Counted from the stretch's first letter, positions 7,554-24,681 are shown. The stretch: DNA of 34,421 nt from Bradyrhizobium sp. NFR13 (GCF_900114605.1 NZ_FOTP01000013.1:1-34421); one strand, 5' to 3'. Numbers and translations are program-made. Notes: generated by a model not told the origin, from the letters alone.

Positions 7554-7982
7554 ATGGCAAAGAAAGTGACCGGATACCTGAAGCTTCAGGTGCCGGCCGG
7601 TGCGGCGAACCCTTCGCCCCCGATCGGTCCCGCGCTTGGTCAGCGCGGTTTGAACATCATGGAATTCTGCAAAGCGTTCAACGCGCAGACGCAGAAGGAA
7701 GAAAAGAACACCCCAATCCCGGTGGTGATCACGATCTATGCCGATCGTTCGTTCACCTTCGCCCTCAAGACCCCTCCGATGTCCTTCTTCATCAAGAAGG
7801 CCGCCAAGCTCACCTCCGGCTCCAAGCTGCCGGGTCGTGACAAGGCCGGCGCGGTGACCAAAGCGCAGGTGCGCGAGATCGCCGAAGCAAAGATGAAGGA
7901 TCTGAATTGCGACACCATTGAATCGGCCATGAAGATGGTTGAGGGCTCTGCCCGTTCGATGGGCGTCGAGGTCGCGGGGTAA
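7554..7982 (+). CDS. rplK: 50S ribosomal protein L11
   Basis: This 142-residue protein is the usual L11 length. The N-terminal domain has [37 protein letters not shown] in sequence (residues 5-41), containing the proline-rich segment linked to thiostrepton and stringent-response sensing. The C-terminal rRNA-binding domain ends [11 protein letters not shown]11 binds the GTPase-associated centre of 23S rRNA. ACAGGAGTGACAC gives a good ribosome binding site for ATG 7554. rplA follows after 6 bases, so the pair is one operon, likely under L1 feedback through the leader upstream. Confidence 0.99.
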   Translation: MAKKVTGYLKLQVPAGAANPSPPIGPALGQRGLNIMEFCKAFNAQTQKEEKNTPIPVVITIYADRSFTFALKTPPMSFFIKKAAKLTSGSKLPGRDKAGAVTKAQVREIAEAKMKDLNCDTIESAMKMVEGSARSMGVEVAG

Positions 7983-7988
7983 ACGGTC

Positions 7989-8681
<693 letters not shown>

Positions 8682-8706
8682 GCCGGAACGAGGCTTGCAA
8701 GAAACC

Positions 8707-8743
8707 AGGGCGGAATCGGGCAACCGGTTCCGCCCTTTCTTTT
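8707..8743 (+). terminator. Strong intrinsic terminator after rplA
   Basis: A 13-bp stem (8707-8719 with 8724-8736, one G-U pair) closes a GCAA loop at 8720-8723 and is followed by a T-rich tail (TTTCTTTTGT). It sits 25 bases after the rplA stop and is among the clearest terminators in the window. Confidence 0.95.
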
Positions 8744-8777
8744 GTCTTCCGCTCTTTGATCCAGCAGGAATGTCACG

Positions 8778-9731
8778 ATGGCCGAGAAGGTTCTGATCTA
8801 TTCGCGTTTCCCGAAGTCCCAGATGGTGCGCATCGGTGAGCACTTCGACCTTCTGGACGCTGCAGGCAAGCCGCCGCTGCAGACCTTTTCCGCAGACCAG
8901 CTGAAAGACGTGCGCGCGCTGATCACCGCGGGCGGTCAGTTGCTCAAGGCTGACGTGATGGACATGATGCCGGCGCTCGGCGCCATCATCTGCTACGGCA
9001 CCGGCTATGACGGCGTCGACTTCAAGGCTGCGGCCGAGCGCAAGATCGTGGTTGGCAACAGCCCGGGCGCGAATGCGGCCTCGGTCGCCGATCTCGCGCT
9101 GACGCTGATGCTTGCGGTGACGCGGCGCCTGTTGCCTGCGGATCAGTATCTGCGCGAAGGCGGCTGGTCGTCAGCCAAGCCGTCGCCGCTGATGTCGCCG
9201 CAGCCCGGCAATCCGGGCCGCAAGGTCGGCGTCTATGGCATGGGCGAGATCGGCCGCAAGATCGCCGCGCGCGTCGCGGCCTTCGAATGCGACGTCGCCT
9301 ATACCAACCGCACGAAATATGACGACCTGCCGTATCGCCATGAGCCGAGCCTCGAGGCGCTGGTCGAATGGTGCGACGTGCTGATGATCGCGGTGCGCGC
9401 CGGCAAGGAGACGCATCACATCATCGACGCCGCGATGCTGAAGAAGCTCGGCGCCAATGGCGTGGTCGTGAATATCTCGCGCGGCTCGGTGATCGATCAG
9501 GCGGCGCTGACGGCGGCACTGGCCGACAAGACCATCGCCGGCGCCGGCCTCGACGTGTTCGAGAAAGAGCCGCATGCGCCCGATGCACTCACGGCTTTGC
9601 CGAATGTCGTGCTGACGCCGCATATCGGCGGTCACACGCTCGACTCACATATGGGAATGCAGAACTGCGTCATCGCCAATCTCGATGCGTTTTATGCGGG
9701 GAAGGGGCTGCCCTATCCCGTGAAGGTCTAG
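8778..9731 (+). CDS. D-isomer-specific 2-hydroxyacid dehydrogenase
   Basis: This 317-residue NAD(P)-dependent oxidoreductase belongs to the glyoxylate/hydroxypyruvate reductase type. The nucleotide-binding loop is GVYGMGEIG (Gly154, Gly156, Gly159). About 18 residues later the strand ends in NRT (177-179) rather than an Asp, which favours NADP(H). The catalytic triad is visible: Arg235 in NISRGSVID, Glu264 in DVFEKEP and His282 in LTPHIGGHT. Family members interconvert 2-oxoacids (glyoxylate, hydroxypyruvate and others) and D-2-hydroxyacids; the exact substrate cannot be read from sequence. AGGA lies 9 bases before ATG 8778. The methionine aminopeptidase gene starts 17 bases after its stop, so the two are likely cotranscribed. 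Confidence 0.93.
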   Translation: MAEKVLIYSRFPKSQMVRIGEHFDLLDAAGKPPLQTFSADQLKDVRALITAGGQLLKADVMDMMPALGAIICYGTGYDGVDFKAAAERKIVVGNSPGANAASVADLALTLMLAVTRRLLPADQYLREGGWSSAKPSPLMSPQPGNPGRKVGVYGMGEIGRKIAARVAAFECDVAYTNRTKYDDLPYRHEPSLEALVEWCDVLMIAVRAGKETHHIIDAAMLKKLGANGVVVNISRGSVIDQAALTAALADKTIAGAGLDVFEKEPHAPDALTALPNVVLTPHIGGHTLDSHMGMQNCVIANLDAFYAGKGLPYPVKV

Positions 9732-9748
9732 CAGCGAGGGAAAACGCG

Positions 9749-10495
9749 ATGACGATCGAGAACGAGACGCAACTCGAGAAGCTGCGCGCCATCGGCAGTC
9801 TGGCGGCGCGCACGCTGGCCGCCATGGGCAAGGCGCTGGAGCCCGGCATGACGACGCGCGAGCTCGACGACCTCGGCCGCGCCATGCTGGAACGGGAGGG
9901 TGCACGCTCCGCGCCCGAACTCGCCTATGATTTTCCCGGCGCAACCTGCATCTCGGTCGGTCCCGGCTGTGCGCATGGCATCCCGGATGACACTGTGATC
10001 AAGGCAGGCGATCTCATCAATATCGATGTCTCGGCGGAGCTCGACGGCTATTTCGGCGACACCGGCGCGAGCTTCGCCGTGCCGCCGGTCAAGCCGCGTA
10101 TCGAGCGCCTCTGTCGCGACGGACGCCGCGCGATGTGGGCCGGCATCAGGGCCGTGAAGCCCGGCGGCCGACTGAACGAAGTCGGCCGCTCTATCGAGAA
10201 ATTCGCCAAGACCAACGGCTACAGCCTGGTGCGCAATCTCGCGAGCCACGGTGTCGGACGCTCGCTGCACGACGAGCCCGGCGAGATCCCGACATGGTAC
10301 GAGGCGCGTGACAGGCGCATGATCACCGAGGGTCTCGTCTTCACCATTGAGCCGTTCCTGTCGCTCGGCGCGGACTGGGTAGATCAGCAGGACGACGGCT
10401 GGACGCTGCGTCCGCCGTTCAACCAGCCCACGGTGCAGTTCGAACACACGCTGGTCGCGACTAGCCGAGGGCCGGTGATTTTGACGCTTGCATGA
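9749..10495 (+). CDS. map: Type I methionine aminopeptidase
   Basis: This 248-residue metallopeptidase removes initiator Met from new proteins. The five metal ligands are all present: Asp93 and Asp104 (NIDVSAELDGYFGDTG), His167 (ASHGVGRSLHDEP), Glu201 (FTIEPFLS) and Glu232 (VQFEHTLVAT). The substrate-side His76 (CAHGIPD) is conserved too. It has no zinc-finger N-terminal extension, so it is the short bacterial form. GAGGG sits 8 bases before ATG 9749. It sits in an accessory block behind a hydroxyacid dehydrogenase, so it may be a second copy and not the housekeeping enzyme; this cannot be settled from the window. Confidence 0.93.
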   Translation: MTIENETQLEKLRAIGSLAARTLAAMGKALEPGMTTRELDDLGRAMLEREGARSAPELAYDFPGATCISVGPGCAHGIPDDTVIKAGDLINIDVSAELDGYFGDTGASFAVPPVKPRIERLCRDGRRAMWAGIRAVKPGGRLNEVGRSIEKFAKTNGYSLVRNLASHGVGRSLHDEPGEIPTWYEARDRRMITEGLVFTIEPFLSLGADWVDQQDDGWTLRPPFNQPTVQFEHTLVATSRGPVILTLA

Positions 10496-10609
10496 TGCTG
10501 CGAGATTTATGTCCGATCCTGCAACAAGGCCGAAAACCCCCCGAAATCCTGCTGAAGTATTTTCGTTCCCGGGCGGTACAAAAATAATTGAGTGGGCCAT
10601 TCTGCGACG

Positions 10610-10662
10610 CGGATGTAGATGTCAGGTTCTTTAGAACAACTCGAATGTAGGCGTACATTCGA
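10610..10662. promoter_or_regulatory. Perfect palindromic operator candidate plus upstream half-site
   Basis: TCGAATGTA (10641-10649) and TACATTCGA (10654-10662) are perfect 9-bp inverted arms around GGCG. They end 18 bases before the ATG of the 2Fe-2S subunit gene. A related half-site, CGGATGTA, lies at 10610-10617, exactly 32 bases before the matching CGAATGTA at 10642. That is about three helical turns, placing both on one DNA face. A smaller inverted repeat, GTTCT-TT-AGAAC (10626-10637), lies between them. This looks like a repressor or activator site for the molybdenum-hydroxylase operon. The regulator is not in the window. Confidence 0.65.
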
Positions 10663-10680
10663 CGACATAGGACATCAGCG

Positions 10681-11145
10681 ATGGCTGCGTTCACCCTGAA
10701 GATCAACGGTCAGGCCCGTCAGGTCGACGTCGATCCCAATACACCTCTTCTCTGGGCCATTCGTGATGGAGTCGGTCTCACCGGCACCAAATATGGCTGC
10801 GGCGTCGCGCAATGCGGTGCCTGCACGGTCTATGTAGACGGCCAGACCGTCCGCTCCTGTTCGATGCCCGTCTCGGCCATCGGCACCAGCGAAATCACCA
10901 CCATCGAAGGGCTCGACTCCAAGGAAGCCAAGGCGGTGCAGGCGGCCTGGGTCGCGCTTGACGTGCCGCAATGCGGCTACTGCCAGTCCGGCCAGGTGAT
11001 GAGCGCCACCGCGCTGCTCAGCCTCAATCCCAAGCCAACCGACGACGACATCGATCTGGCGATGAACGGCAATATCTGCCGCTGCGCCACCTATGTCCGC
11101 ATCCGCGCCGCCATTCATGGCGCCGCCAAATCGCTGGAGGGTTGA
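10681..11145 (+). CDS. 2Fe-2S subunit of a molybdenum hydroxylase (isoquinoline 1-oxidoreductase alpha type)
   Basis: This 154-residue electron-transfer subunit belongs to the xanthine dehydrogenase superfamily. The plant-type N-terminal cluster is bound by Cys40, Cys45, Cys48 and Cys60 (GCGVAQCGAC then SC). The C-terminal four-helix cluster is bound by Cys98, Cys101, Cys133 and Cys135 (CGYCQSGQ and ICRC). It carries electrons from the molybdopterin subunit to an external acceptor. There is no Tat signal of its own; known partners export it by piggy-back with the large subunit. The large-subunit gene starts 3 bases after its stop. No FAD subunit is present, so this is the IorAB-like two-subunit form, with a cytochrome encoded next. 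Confidence 0.95.
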   Translation: MAAFTLKINGQARQVDVDPNTPLLWAIRDGVGLTGTKYGCGVAQCGACTVYVDGQTVRSCSMPVSAIGTSEITTIEGLDSKEAKAVQAAWVALDVPQCGYCQSGQVMSATALLSLNPKPTDDDIDLAMNGNICRCATYVRIRAAIHGAAKSLEG

Positions 11146-11148
11146 GCC

Positions 11149-13314
11149 ATGACCGTTCATGACACCAAGCTCTCCCGTCGCACGCTGCTCAAGGGCGGTG
11201 CCGGCCTCGTGCTCGGCGCCTATGTTGCGCGCGCCGACAAAATGTTCGCGCAGGCAGCGGCAAAGCCGCAGGTCAATATCGCGCCGAACACCTTCCTGAT
11301 CATCAAGCCCGACAACACCGTCACGGTGCTGTGCAAGGGCATCGAATTCGGGCAGGGGCCGTTCACCGGTATGGCGACTTTGGTCGCCGAAGAACTCGAT
11401 GCGGACTGGGCGCAGATGCGCGCCGATCACGCGCCGTCGAATCCGCAGCTCTACAAGAATCTTGCGTTCGGCATGCAGGGCACCGGTGGCTCGACGGCCA
11501 TCGCCAATTCCTACATTCAGATGCGCCAGGTCGGCGCCGCGGCGCGCCAGATGCTGGTCGCGGCTGCGGCCGATGCGTGGCAGGTGCCGGCGAGCGAGAT
11601 CACTGTCGAGAACGGCGTGATCAAGCATGCGTCGGGCCATGAAGGCAGCTTCGGTCAATTCGCCGAGAAGGCGATGGCCATGCCGGTGCCGACCGATCCG
11701 AAGCTGAAGGATCCGTCGCAGTTCAAGCTGATCGGCAAGGAAGGCGCGGTGAAGCGTCTCGACAGCGCCGACAAGACTAATGGCAAGGCATTTTACACGC
11801 TCGATATCAACGAGCCGGACATGCTCACGGTGGTCGTGGCGCGTTCGCTGAAATTCGGCGGCAAAGTCGCATCATTCGATGCGACGGCTGCGAAGGCCGT
11901 GGCAGGTGTCGTCGACGTCAAGCAGGTGTCGAACGGCGTCGCTGTCTATGCCAAGGGTTTCTGGCCCGCGAAGATGGGCCGCGAAGCGCTGAAGATCACC
12001 TGGGACGACAGCAAGGCGGAGAAGCGTGGTAGTGCCGAACTGCTGCAGCAATTCCGCGGGCTGTCAAAGACGGCCGGCAAGCTGGTGAAAGCGGAGGGCA
12101 AGTTCGAAGAGTCGATGGCCAAGGGTGGCCGCGTGATCGAGGTTGAATATGTCTTCCCGTATCTGGCCCATGCCGCGATGGAGCCGCTCAACGCCTATCT
12201 GAAATGGGACGGCGACACCGCCTATGCGCGCTACGGTTGCCAGTTTCCTACGCCTGACCATATGGCGATTTCCAAGGTGCTCGGGCTGCCGATCGAGAAA
12301 GTGAAGATCGACGTTGTTCTCGCCGGTGGCAGCTTCGGCCGCCGTGCGCAGCAGAGCACGCATCAGGCCATCGAGCTCGCCGAAGTCGCGAAAGCGATCG
12401 GGCCGGGCAAGCCGGTCAAGCTGGTCTGGACCCGCGAGGACGACATGCGCGGTGGCTACTATCGGCCGTACGCCATCCACCGCATGCGCGGTGCGGTGCG
12501 CGACGGCAAGATCGAGGCGTGGAGCGACACCATCGTCTCGCAGTCGATCATGAAGGGCTCCTTCTTTGAATCCATGATGTTCAAGGACGGCCTCGACCCG
12601 ACCTCCTATGAAGGCTCGAACGAGATCCCGTACGACGTCGAGAACTTCCGCTGCGACATGCATCAGGTCGATGTCGGCGTGCCCGTGTTGTGGTGGCGCT
12701 CGGTGGGCCACACCCACACCGGTTACGTCGTCGAAGCCTTTGTCGATGAACTGCTGGAAGCCGCCGGCAAGGATCCGGTCGAAGGTCGCCTCGCGCTGCT
12801 GAGCAAGAAGCCGCGCCATGCCGGCGTGCTGAAGGCCGTCGCCGAACTCGCCGACTGGAAGAACTACAAGGTGCCGGCAGGCCGCGCGCGCGGCGTTGCG
12901 GTGGTCGAGAGCTTCAACACCTTCGTCGCGCAGGTCGTGGAACTGTCCATGACCGACGACGGTCCGAAGGTGCACAAGGTGTGGTGCGCGGTGGATTGCG
13001 GCGTCGCCGTGAACCCCGACATCATCCGCGCGCAGATGGAAGGTGGCATCGGCTTCGGCCTCGGTCACATCCTCTATGCGGAACAGACGCTCGATGCCGG
13101 TGCGCCGGTGTCCGGCAATTTCGACACCTATCGTTCGCTGCGCATCAACGAGATGCCGGAGGTCGAAGTGGTCATCGTGAAGTCGACCGAGAAGCCGACG
13201 GGCGTTGGCGAACCCGGTGTGCCTCCGCTCGGGCCTGCCGTTGCCAATGCGATGGCCAAATTGGGTGTGGGAAGGCCGCGGCAATTGCCGGTCGTGCCGG
13301 GAGCGTCGGCATGA
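11149..13314 (+). CDS. Molybdopterin-binding subunit of a periplasmic molybdenum hydroxylase (IorB-like)
   Basis: This 721-residue catalytic subunit hydroxylates a carbon of an aldehyde or N-heterocycle with water-derived oxygen. A Tat signal is clear: SRRTLLKG (Arg10-Arg11) followed by a hydrophobic segment and FAQAAAKP. Molybdenum-cofactor segments include FGQGPFTGMATLVAEEL (about 68-84), AGGSFGRRAQQ and GVGEPGVPPLGPAVANAM near the C terminus, where Glu688 fits the catalytic base. The true substrate is unknown: isoquinoline, nicotinate-like rings and aldehydes are all used in this family. The product overlaps the cytochrome gene by ATGA (13311-13314), so their translation is coupled. GGAGGG precedes ATG 11149. 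Confidence 0.94.
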   Translation: MTVHDTKLSRRTLLKGGAGLVLGAYVARADKMFAQAAAKPQVNIAPNTFLIIKPDNTVTVLCKGIEFGQGPFTGMATLVAEELDADWAQMRADHAPSNPQLYKNLAFGMQGTGGSTAIANSYIQMRQVGAAARQMLVAAAADAWQVPASEITVENGVIKHASGHEGSFGQFAEKAMAMPVPTDPKLKDPSQFKLIGKEGAVKRLDSADKTNGKAFYTLDINEPDMLTVVVARSLKFGGKVASFDATAAKAVAGVVDVKQVSNGVAVYAKGFWPAKMGREALKITWDDSKAEKRGSAELLQQFRGLSKTAGKLVKAEGKFEESMAKGGRVIEVEYVFPYLAHAAMEPLNAYLKWDGDTAYARYGCQFPTPDHMAISKVLGLPIEKVKIDVVLAGGSFGRRAQQSTHQAIELAEVAKAIGPGKPVKLVWTREDDMRGGYYRPYAIHRMRGAVRDGKIEAWSDTIVSQSIMKGSFFESMMFKDGLDPTSYEGSNEIPYDVENFRCDMHQVDVGVPVLWWRSVGHTHTGYVVEAFVDELLEAAGKDPVEGRLALLSKKPRHAGVLKAVAELADWKNYKVPAGRARGVAVVESFNTFVAQVVELSMTDDGPKVHKVWCAVDCGVAVNPDIIRAQMEGGIGFGLGHILYAEQTLDAGAPVSGNFDTYRSLRINEMPEVEVVIVKSTEKPTGVGEPGVPPLGPAVANAMAKLGVGRPRQLPVVPGASA

Positions 13315-13952
13315 AGCTGTTCAGGACCTCGATGCTGGCGTTGGTCGCCGGCGGCCTCGCGGCTGGCCTTCTCGCTTTCGCGGAGCCGGGCTTCCAGGAG
13401 GCCGATGCAGCGGTCAGCAATCCGACCAAGCTGCAGCCGGTCTCGGTCTTCGCCAAGATCAAGAACAAGAACGAGCGCGCGGTGGCGCTGTTTACGGAGG
13501 CCGGCAAGGTTATCCAGTCGCCGCGCTGCATGAACTGCCATCCGGCCACCGACCGGCCGACCCAGACCGATCGCATGCGGCCGCATATCCCGCTGGTGGT
13601 GCGCGGCGAGGGCGGCATGGGAGCAGCCGGCGGTCTCGTCTGTACGACCTGCCACCACGAGAACAACTTCGATGCCGCCAATGTCCCCGGCAATCCGAAG
13701 TGGTCGCTGGCGCCCATCGAGATGGCCTGGCAGGGCAAGACGCTTGGCCAGATCTGCACCCAGATCAAGGACAAGGAGCGCAATGGCGGCAAGGACATGG
13801 CCGCGCTTGTGAAGCACATGGCCGAAGACGAACTGGTCGGCTGGGGCTGGCATCCCGGTGGCAACCGGACCCCGGCGCCGGGTACCCAGAAGCAGTTCGG
13901 TGAGCTGATCAAGGCCTGGGCCGATGCCGGAGCGGCCTGCCCGAAGGGGTAA
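13311..13952 (+). CDS. Two-heme c-type cytochrome, electron acceptor of the molybdenum hydroxylase
   Basis: This 213-residue protein starts at ATG 13311 inside the stop region of the upstream subunit gene (ATGA overlap). A signal peptide (about 1-34, hydrophobic core 8-24, AxA at ADAA) exports it. Two heme-binding motifs are present: CMNCH at 73-77 and CTTCH at 111-115. Remaining His and Met residues could serve as axial ligands. The gene order of 2Fe-2S subunit, molybdopterin subunit and cytochrome c, with no FAD subunit, implies that substrate electrons pass to the respiratory chain through this protein in the periplasm. It does not look like a standard class I cytochrome c fold, because the hemes are close together and flanked by unfamiliar sequence. 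Confidence 0.9.
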   Translation: MKLFRTSMLALVAGGLAAGLLAFAEPGFQEADAAVSNPTKLQPVSVFAKIKNKNERAVALFTEAGKVIQSPRCMNCHPATDRPTQTDRMRPHIPLVVRGEGGMGAAGGLVCTTCHHENNFDAANVPGNPKWSLAPIEMAWQGKTLGQICTQIKDKERNGGKDMAALVKHMAEDELVGWGWHPGGNRTPAPGTQKQFGELIKAWADAGAACPKG

Positions 13953-13958
13953 TATTGA

Positions 13959-13993
13959 CGGAAGTGGAGCCGGCCCGACCGGTTCCACTTCCG
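13959..13993 (+). terminator. Long hairpin after the cytochrome gene, no T run
   Basis: A 15-bp stem (13959-13973 with 13979-13993, one G-U pair) closes a 5-base loop, 6 bases after the stop codon. It is followed by GTCCAGG, without a T run. It probably ends or stabilises the molybdenum-hydroxylase message; read-through to rplJ is possible. Confidence 0.6.
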
Positions 13994-14595
13994 GTCCAGG
14001 AAGGGCTCCTGACGGCTCCCTTGCAGAAAAGATGCCAGATCGGCATTTCGCGCTTGGCAACACGAAAAAGACTCGTTAAACAACCGTTTCCGGGCGTGCT
14101 GGCTGGTAGCTGGCGCGTCTGTGTTCGCATTCCGACAACCCACATCGCAGGAGACTTTTCCTTTCAGGCTATCCATTCGGATTGCTCGAAGGGGATGGAA
14201 CGCGCGACGCGGATTTGAGGAAGGCGGGCAGGGGTCACCAATAGGTCAGATGATGGCTTATCGATGATCTTGAATCCTGTCCGAGACTGCTGGCGCCTGA
14301 GATGAACGCGAGTTCGATCAACGGCTTAATCGTAAAACTTGATGCAGCCAGCATAGACGGGTGAAGACTGGATTTCGCCAGTGTCGTTTTGTGCGGCACG
14401 ACGCGTATTTGGTTCGAACCTCGACACCCCGCGTCATGGCTGCTCGCAGCTGCGGTTCGGGAGGGCAGGCTATCATATCGTCTCGCCCGACGTGTCTTTA
14501 TAGGCCGTGTGCCTAGAGGTCAGGTTCAGGTGGGGCGGTGGGTGTAACCCGGCGGTCCTATCTTGATAGAGGCCGCCAACCGGAGAGAGCTTGCT
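13994..14595. other. Long leader region upstream of rplJ
   Basis: About 600 bases carry no gene I can support. The region must hold the promoter for rplJL-rpoBC, since a terminator closes rplKA and a hairpin closes the cytochrome operon. I could not pick a well-spaced -35/-10 pair with confidence; an AT-rich TTTATAG lies near 14496. The last 100 bases fold into the structures described in the next entry. Confidence 0.5.
14525..14595 (+). promoter_or_regulatory. Putative L10-responsive leader of rplJL
   Basis: Just before rplJ, GGGTGTAACCC can form a small hairpin. GGCGGTCCTATC (14551-14562) pairs with imperfect GATAGAGGCCGCC (14565-14577), leaving small asymmetric bulges. A bulged helix next to rplJ is the known form of the L10(L12)4 autoregulatory site in other bacteria. 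Part of it can also be read as an in-frame TTG at 14563, but I treat this as leader, not coding. Confidence 0.45.
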
Positions 14596-15114
14596 GTGGA
14601 AAGAGCGGCAAAAAAGGACGCGGTCGAAGCGCTGAACGGGGTCTTCAAGACCACCGGCGTTGCGGTCGTCGCCCACTATTCCGGCCTCACGGTTGCCCAG
14701 ATGCAGACTCTGCGTTCGCAGATGAAGCAGGCTGGTGCCTCGGTGAAGGTCTCGAAAAACCGTCTCGCCAAAATTGCTCTTGAAGGCACGGATGTTGTTG
14801 CCATCGGTTCCCTGCTGAAGGGCCCGACTGTGATCGCCACTTCGGACGATCCGGTAGCTGCACCGAAGGTTGCCGTCGAATTTGCCAAGGCGAACGAGAA
14901 GTTCGTCATTCTTGGCGGCTCGATGGGTAAAACCGTCCTGAACGTCGACAGCGTCAAGGCTCTGGCCTCGCTGCCCTCGCTCGACGAACTGCGCGGCAAG
15001 ATCGTTGGCCTCCTCGTGGCGCCTGCGACCAAGATCGCCCAGCTCTCGACTGCGCCCGCGGCGAAGCTCGCGCGTGTTGTTCAGGCTTATGCCTCAAAGG
15101 GCGAAGCGGCCTGA
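14596..15114 (+). CDS. rplJ: 50S ribosomal protein L10
   Basis: This 172-residue protein is the usual L10 length when GTG 14596 is used. GTG begins [17 protein letters not shown], the conserved N terminus, and CGGAGAGAG gives a ribosome binding site 7 bases upstream. A TTG 33 bases earlier is open but would add residues inside the leader structure. The rRNA-binding domain includes [20 protein letters not shown], and the C-terminal helix that anchors L7/L12 dimers lies near [12 protein letters not shown]10 with L12 also represses its own translation in other bacteria. The GTG start may help set the L10:L12 ratio. Confidence 0.97.
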   Translation: MERAAKKDAVEALNGVFKTTGVAVVAHYSGLTVAQMQTLRSQMKQAGASVKVSKNRLAKIALEGTDVVAIGSLLKGPTVIATSDDPVAAPKVAVEFAKANEKFVILGGSMGKTVLNVDSVKALASLPSLDELRGKIVGLLVAPATKIAQLSTAPAAKLARVVQAYASKGEAA

Positions 15115-15168
15115 CGCCCTTCGCAATCAACCCTGGTTCGAACCAAATACGCTTAAGGATATAGATCA

Positions 15169-15546
15169 ATGGCTGACCTCAATAAAATCGTTGACGACCT
15201 CTCGAGCCTGACCGTGCTCGAAGCTGCTGAACTCGCGAAGCTTCTCGAAGAGAAGTGGGGCGTTTCGGCTGCTGCCGCTGTTGCGGTTGCTGGTCCGGCT
15301 GCTGGTGGTGGCGGTGCCGCTGCTGCTGAAGAAAAGACCGACTTCACGGTTGTCCTGGCTTCGGCCGGCGACAAGAAGATCGAAGTCATCAAGGAAGTCC
15401 GTGCGATCACGGGCCTGGGCCTCAAGGAAGCCAAGGACCTGGTCGAAGGCGCGCCGAAGCCCCTCAAGGAAGGCGTTGCCAAGGACGAAGCCGAAAAGAT
15501 CAAGGCTCAGCTCGAGAAGGCTGGCGCCAAGGTCGAGCTCAAGTAA
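15169..15546 (+). CDS. rplL: 50S ribosomal protein L7/L12
   Basis: This 125-residue acidic stalk protein recruits elongation and release factors. The N-terminal dimerisation domain (1-32) contains [20 protein letters not shown]. The flexible hinge (about 33-53) is Ala/Gly-rich with four consecutive glycines. The C-terminal factor-binding domain has [25 protein letters not shown]. It follows rplJ by 54 bases and is multicopy on the ribosome, so high expression relative to rplJ is expected. A hairpin 18 bases downstream may attenuate transcription into rpoB. Confidence 0.99.
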   Translation: MADLNKIVDDLSSLTVLEAAELAKLLEEKWGVSAAAAVAVAGPAAGGGGAAAAEEKTDFTVVLASAGDKKIEVIKEVRAITGLGLKEAKDLVEGAPKPLKEGVAKDEAEKIKAQLEKAGAKVELK

Positions 15547-15973
15547 GACCCTTTGGGTTCCCAAGAGGAACGGCCTCCGGGCCGTTCCTCGGACGGGAAC
15601 CTGATGTACTACACAGGAATGTGTGGGGATGCGCTGGGAACCACCCTCGAATCTCCATGATTGCCATCCCATATCGGGACGGCAGCACGAAAACGCGGTC
15701 TGACAGCAGGAGCGGCGACGCCTCTGGTTAAGCCGTTGGGAGACAGGCAATTTTCGGGCTTTTCGGTCCGTAGCTAGACGGTTTGGACGGGCGGGATGCA
15801 GTCGGGCATCGCGCACGTCGTTTTGCGTTCTGCGATTCAAATGCTTGGGGGAGGGATTTTGTTCCTCACATTGAGTGCTGAATTCGGAGCGTTCTTGGAA
15901 ATTCAACCCGGAGGCGATGGCAGTCGCGCTCTGGAAGGTTCGCCCCTTTCGGGCGACGCAATGAGAGGCCACG
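15547..15973. other. rplL-rpoB intergenic region
   Basis: These 427 bases hold no gene I can support. They contain the attenuator-like hairpin at 15565-15590. A second small hairpin, TCGCCC-CTTTC-GGGCGA (15940-15956), lies 17 bases before the rpoB start and could affect initiation. An internal rpoB promoter is possible but I cannot identify it. Confidence 0.5.
15565..15590 (+). terminator. Attenuator-type hairpin between rplL and rpoB
   Basis: Perfect 11-bp arms (15565-15575 and 15580-15590) close a TCCG tetraloop 18 bases after the rplL stop. No T run follows, so complete termination is unlikely. By position it resembles the partial terminator and RNase III site known in the E. coli rplL-rpoB gap. 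Confidence 0.65.
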
Positions 15974-20089
<4,116 letters not shown>

Positions 20090-20100
20090 GAACAAGCGTT

Positions 20101-20124
20101 ACGCCCGGCCTGATGGCCGGGCGT
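20101..20124 (+). other. rpoB-rpoC intergenic hairpin
   Basis: Perfect 10-bp GC arms (20101-20110 and 20115-20124) enclose TGAT, 11 bases after the rpoB stop. No T run follows, so it more likely protects or processes the message than terminates transcription. Confidence 0.65.
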
Positions 20125-20214
20125 CCGCACCCAGCCGGGACGTGGGGCAGGGTGTGTGGCTCTAAAGAATTTCGAATTTGCTGCTGATGGCGATCGGCAC
20201 GCGAGGAGAAGACG

Positions 20215-24414
<4,200 letters not shown>

Positions 24415-24445
24415 TCGGCCACTGCAGATCACATCAATGCCATGG

Positions 24446-24472
24446 AAAAGGCCGGCGAAAGCCGGCCTTTTT
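24446..24472 (+). terminator. Intrinsic terminator after rpoC
   Basis: A perfect 7-bp GGCCGGC/GCCGGCC stem around a GAAA tetraloop is preceded by AAAA and followed by TTTTT (24468-24472). It lies 31 bases after the rpoC stop and should end the rpoBC transcript before the accessory block. Confidence 0.95.
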
Positions 24473-24681
24473 CGCGTATGGCGTGTGTTGCGGCGCACTA
24501 CATGCTTTCGTTCATCTTTCCTTCAGCTGAAAAATGTTTTCACTTGGAGTGGGTTAGCGCGAGTCGACGGGGTCGACGGGCCAGCCTTGCAGCGTCAGCG
24601 GATTCCGCTTTGGCTGGGAATACGTTACATCGACCGTTGCCGGATATTGCCGCCGGCAGACACGACGCGTGAAAGAAACCT

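Noticed and set aside
14563-14595. TTG 14563 as the start of rplJ
   Set aside because: It would place coding sequence inside a leader helix and add 11 residues not usual for L10; GTG 14596 has a good ribosome binding site and the conserved N terminus.
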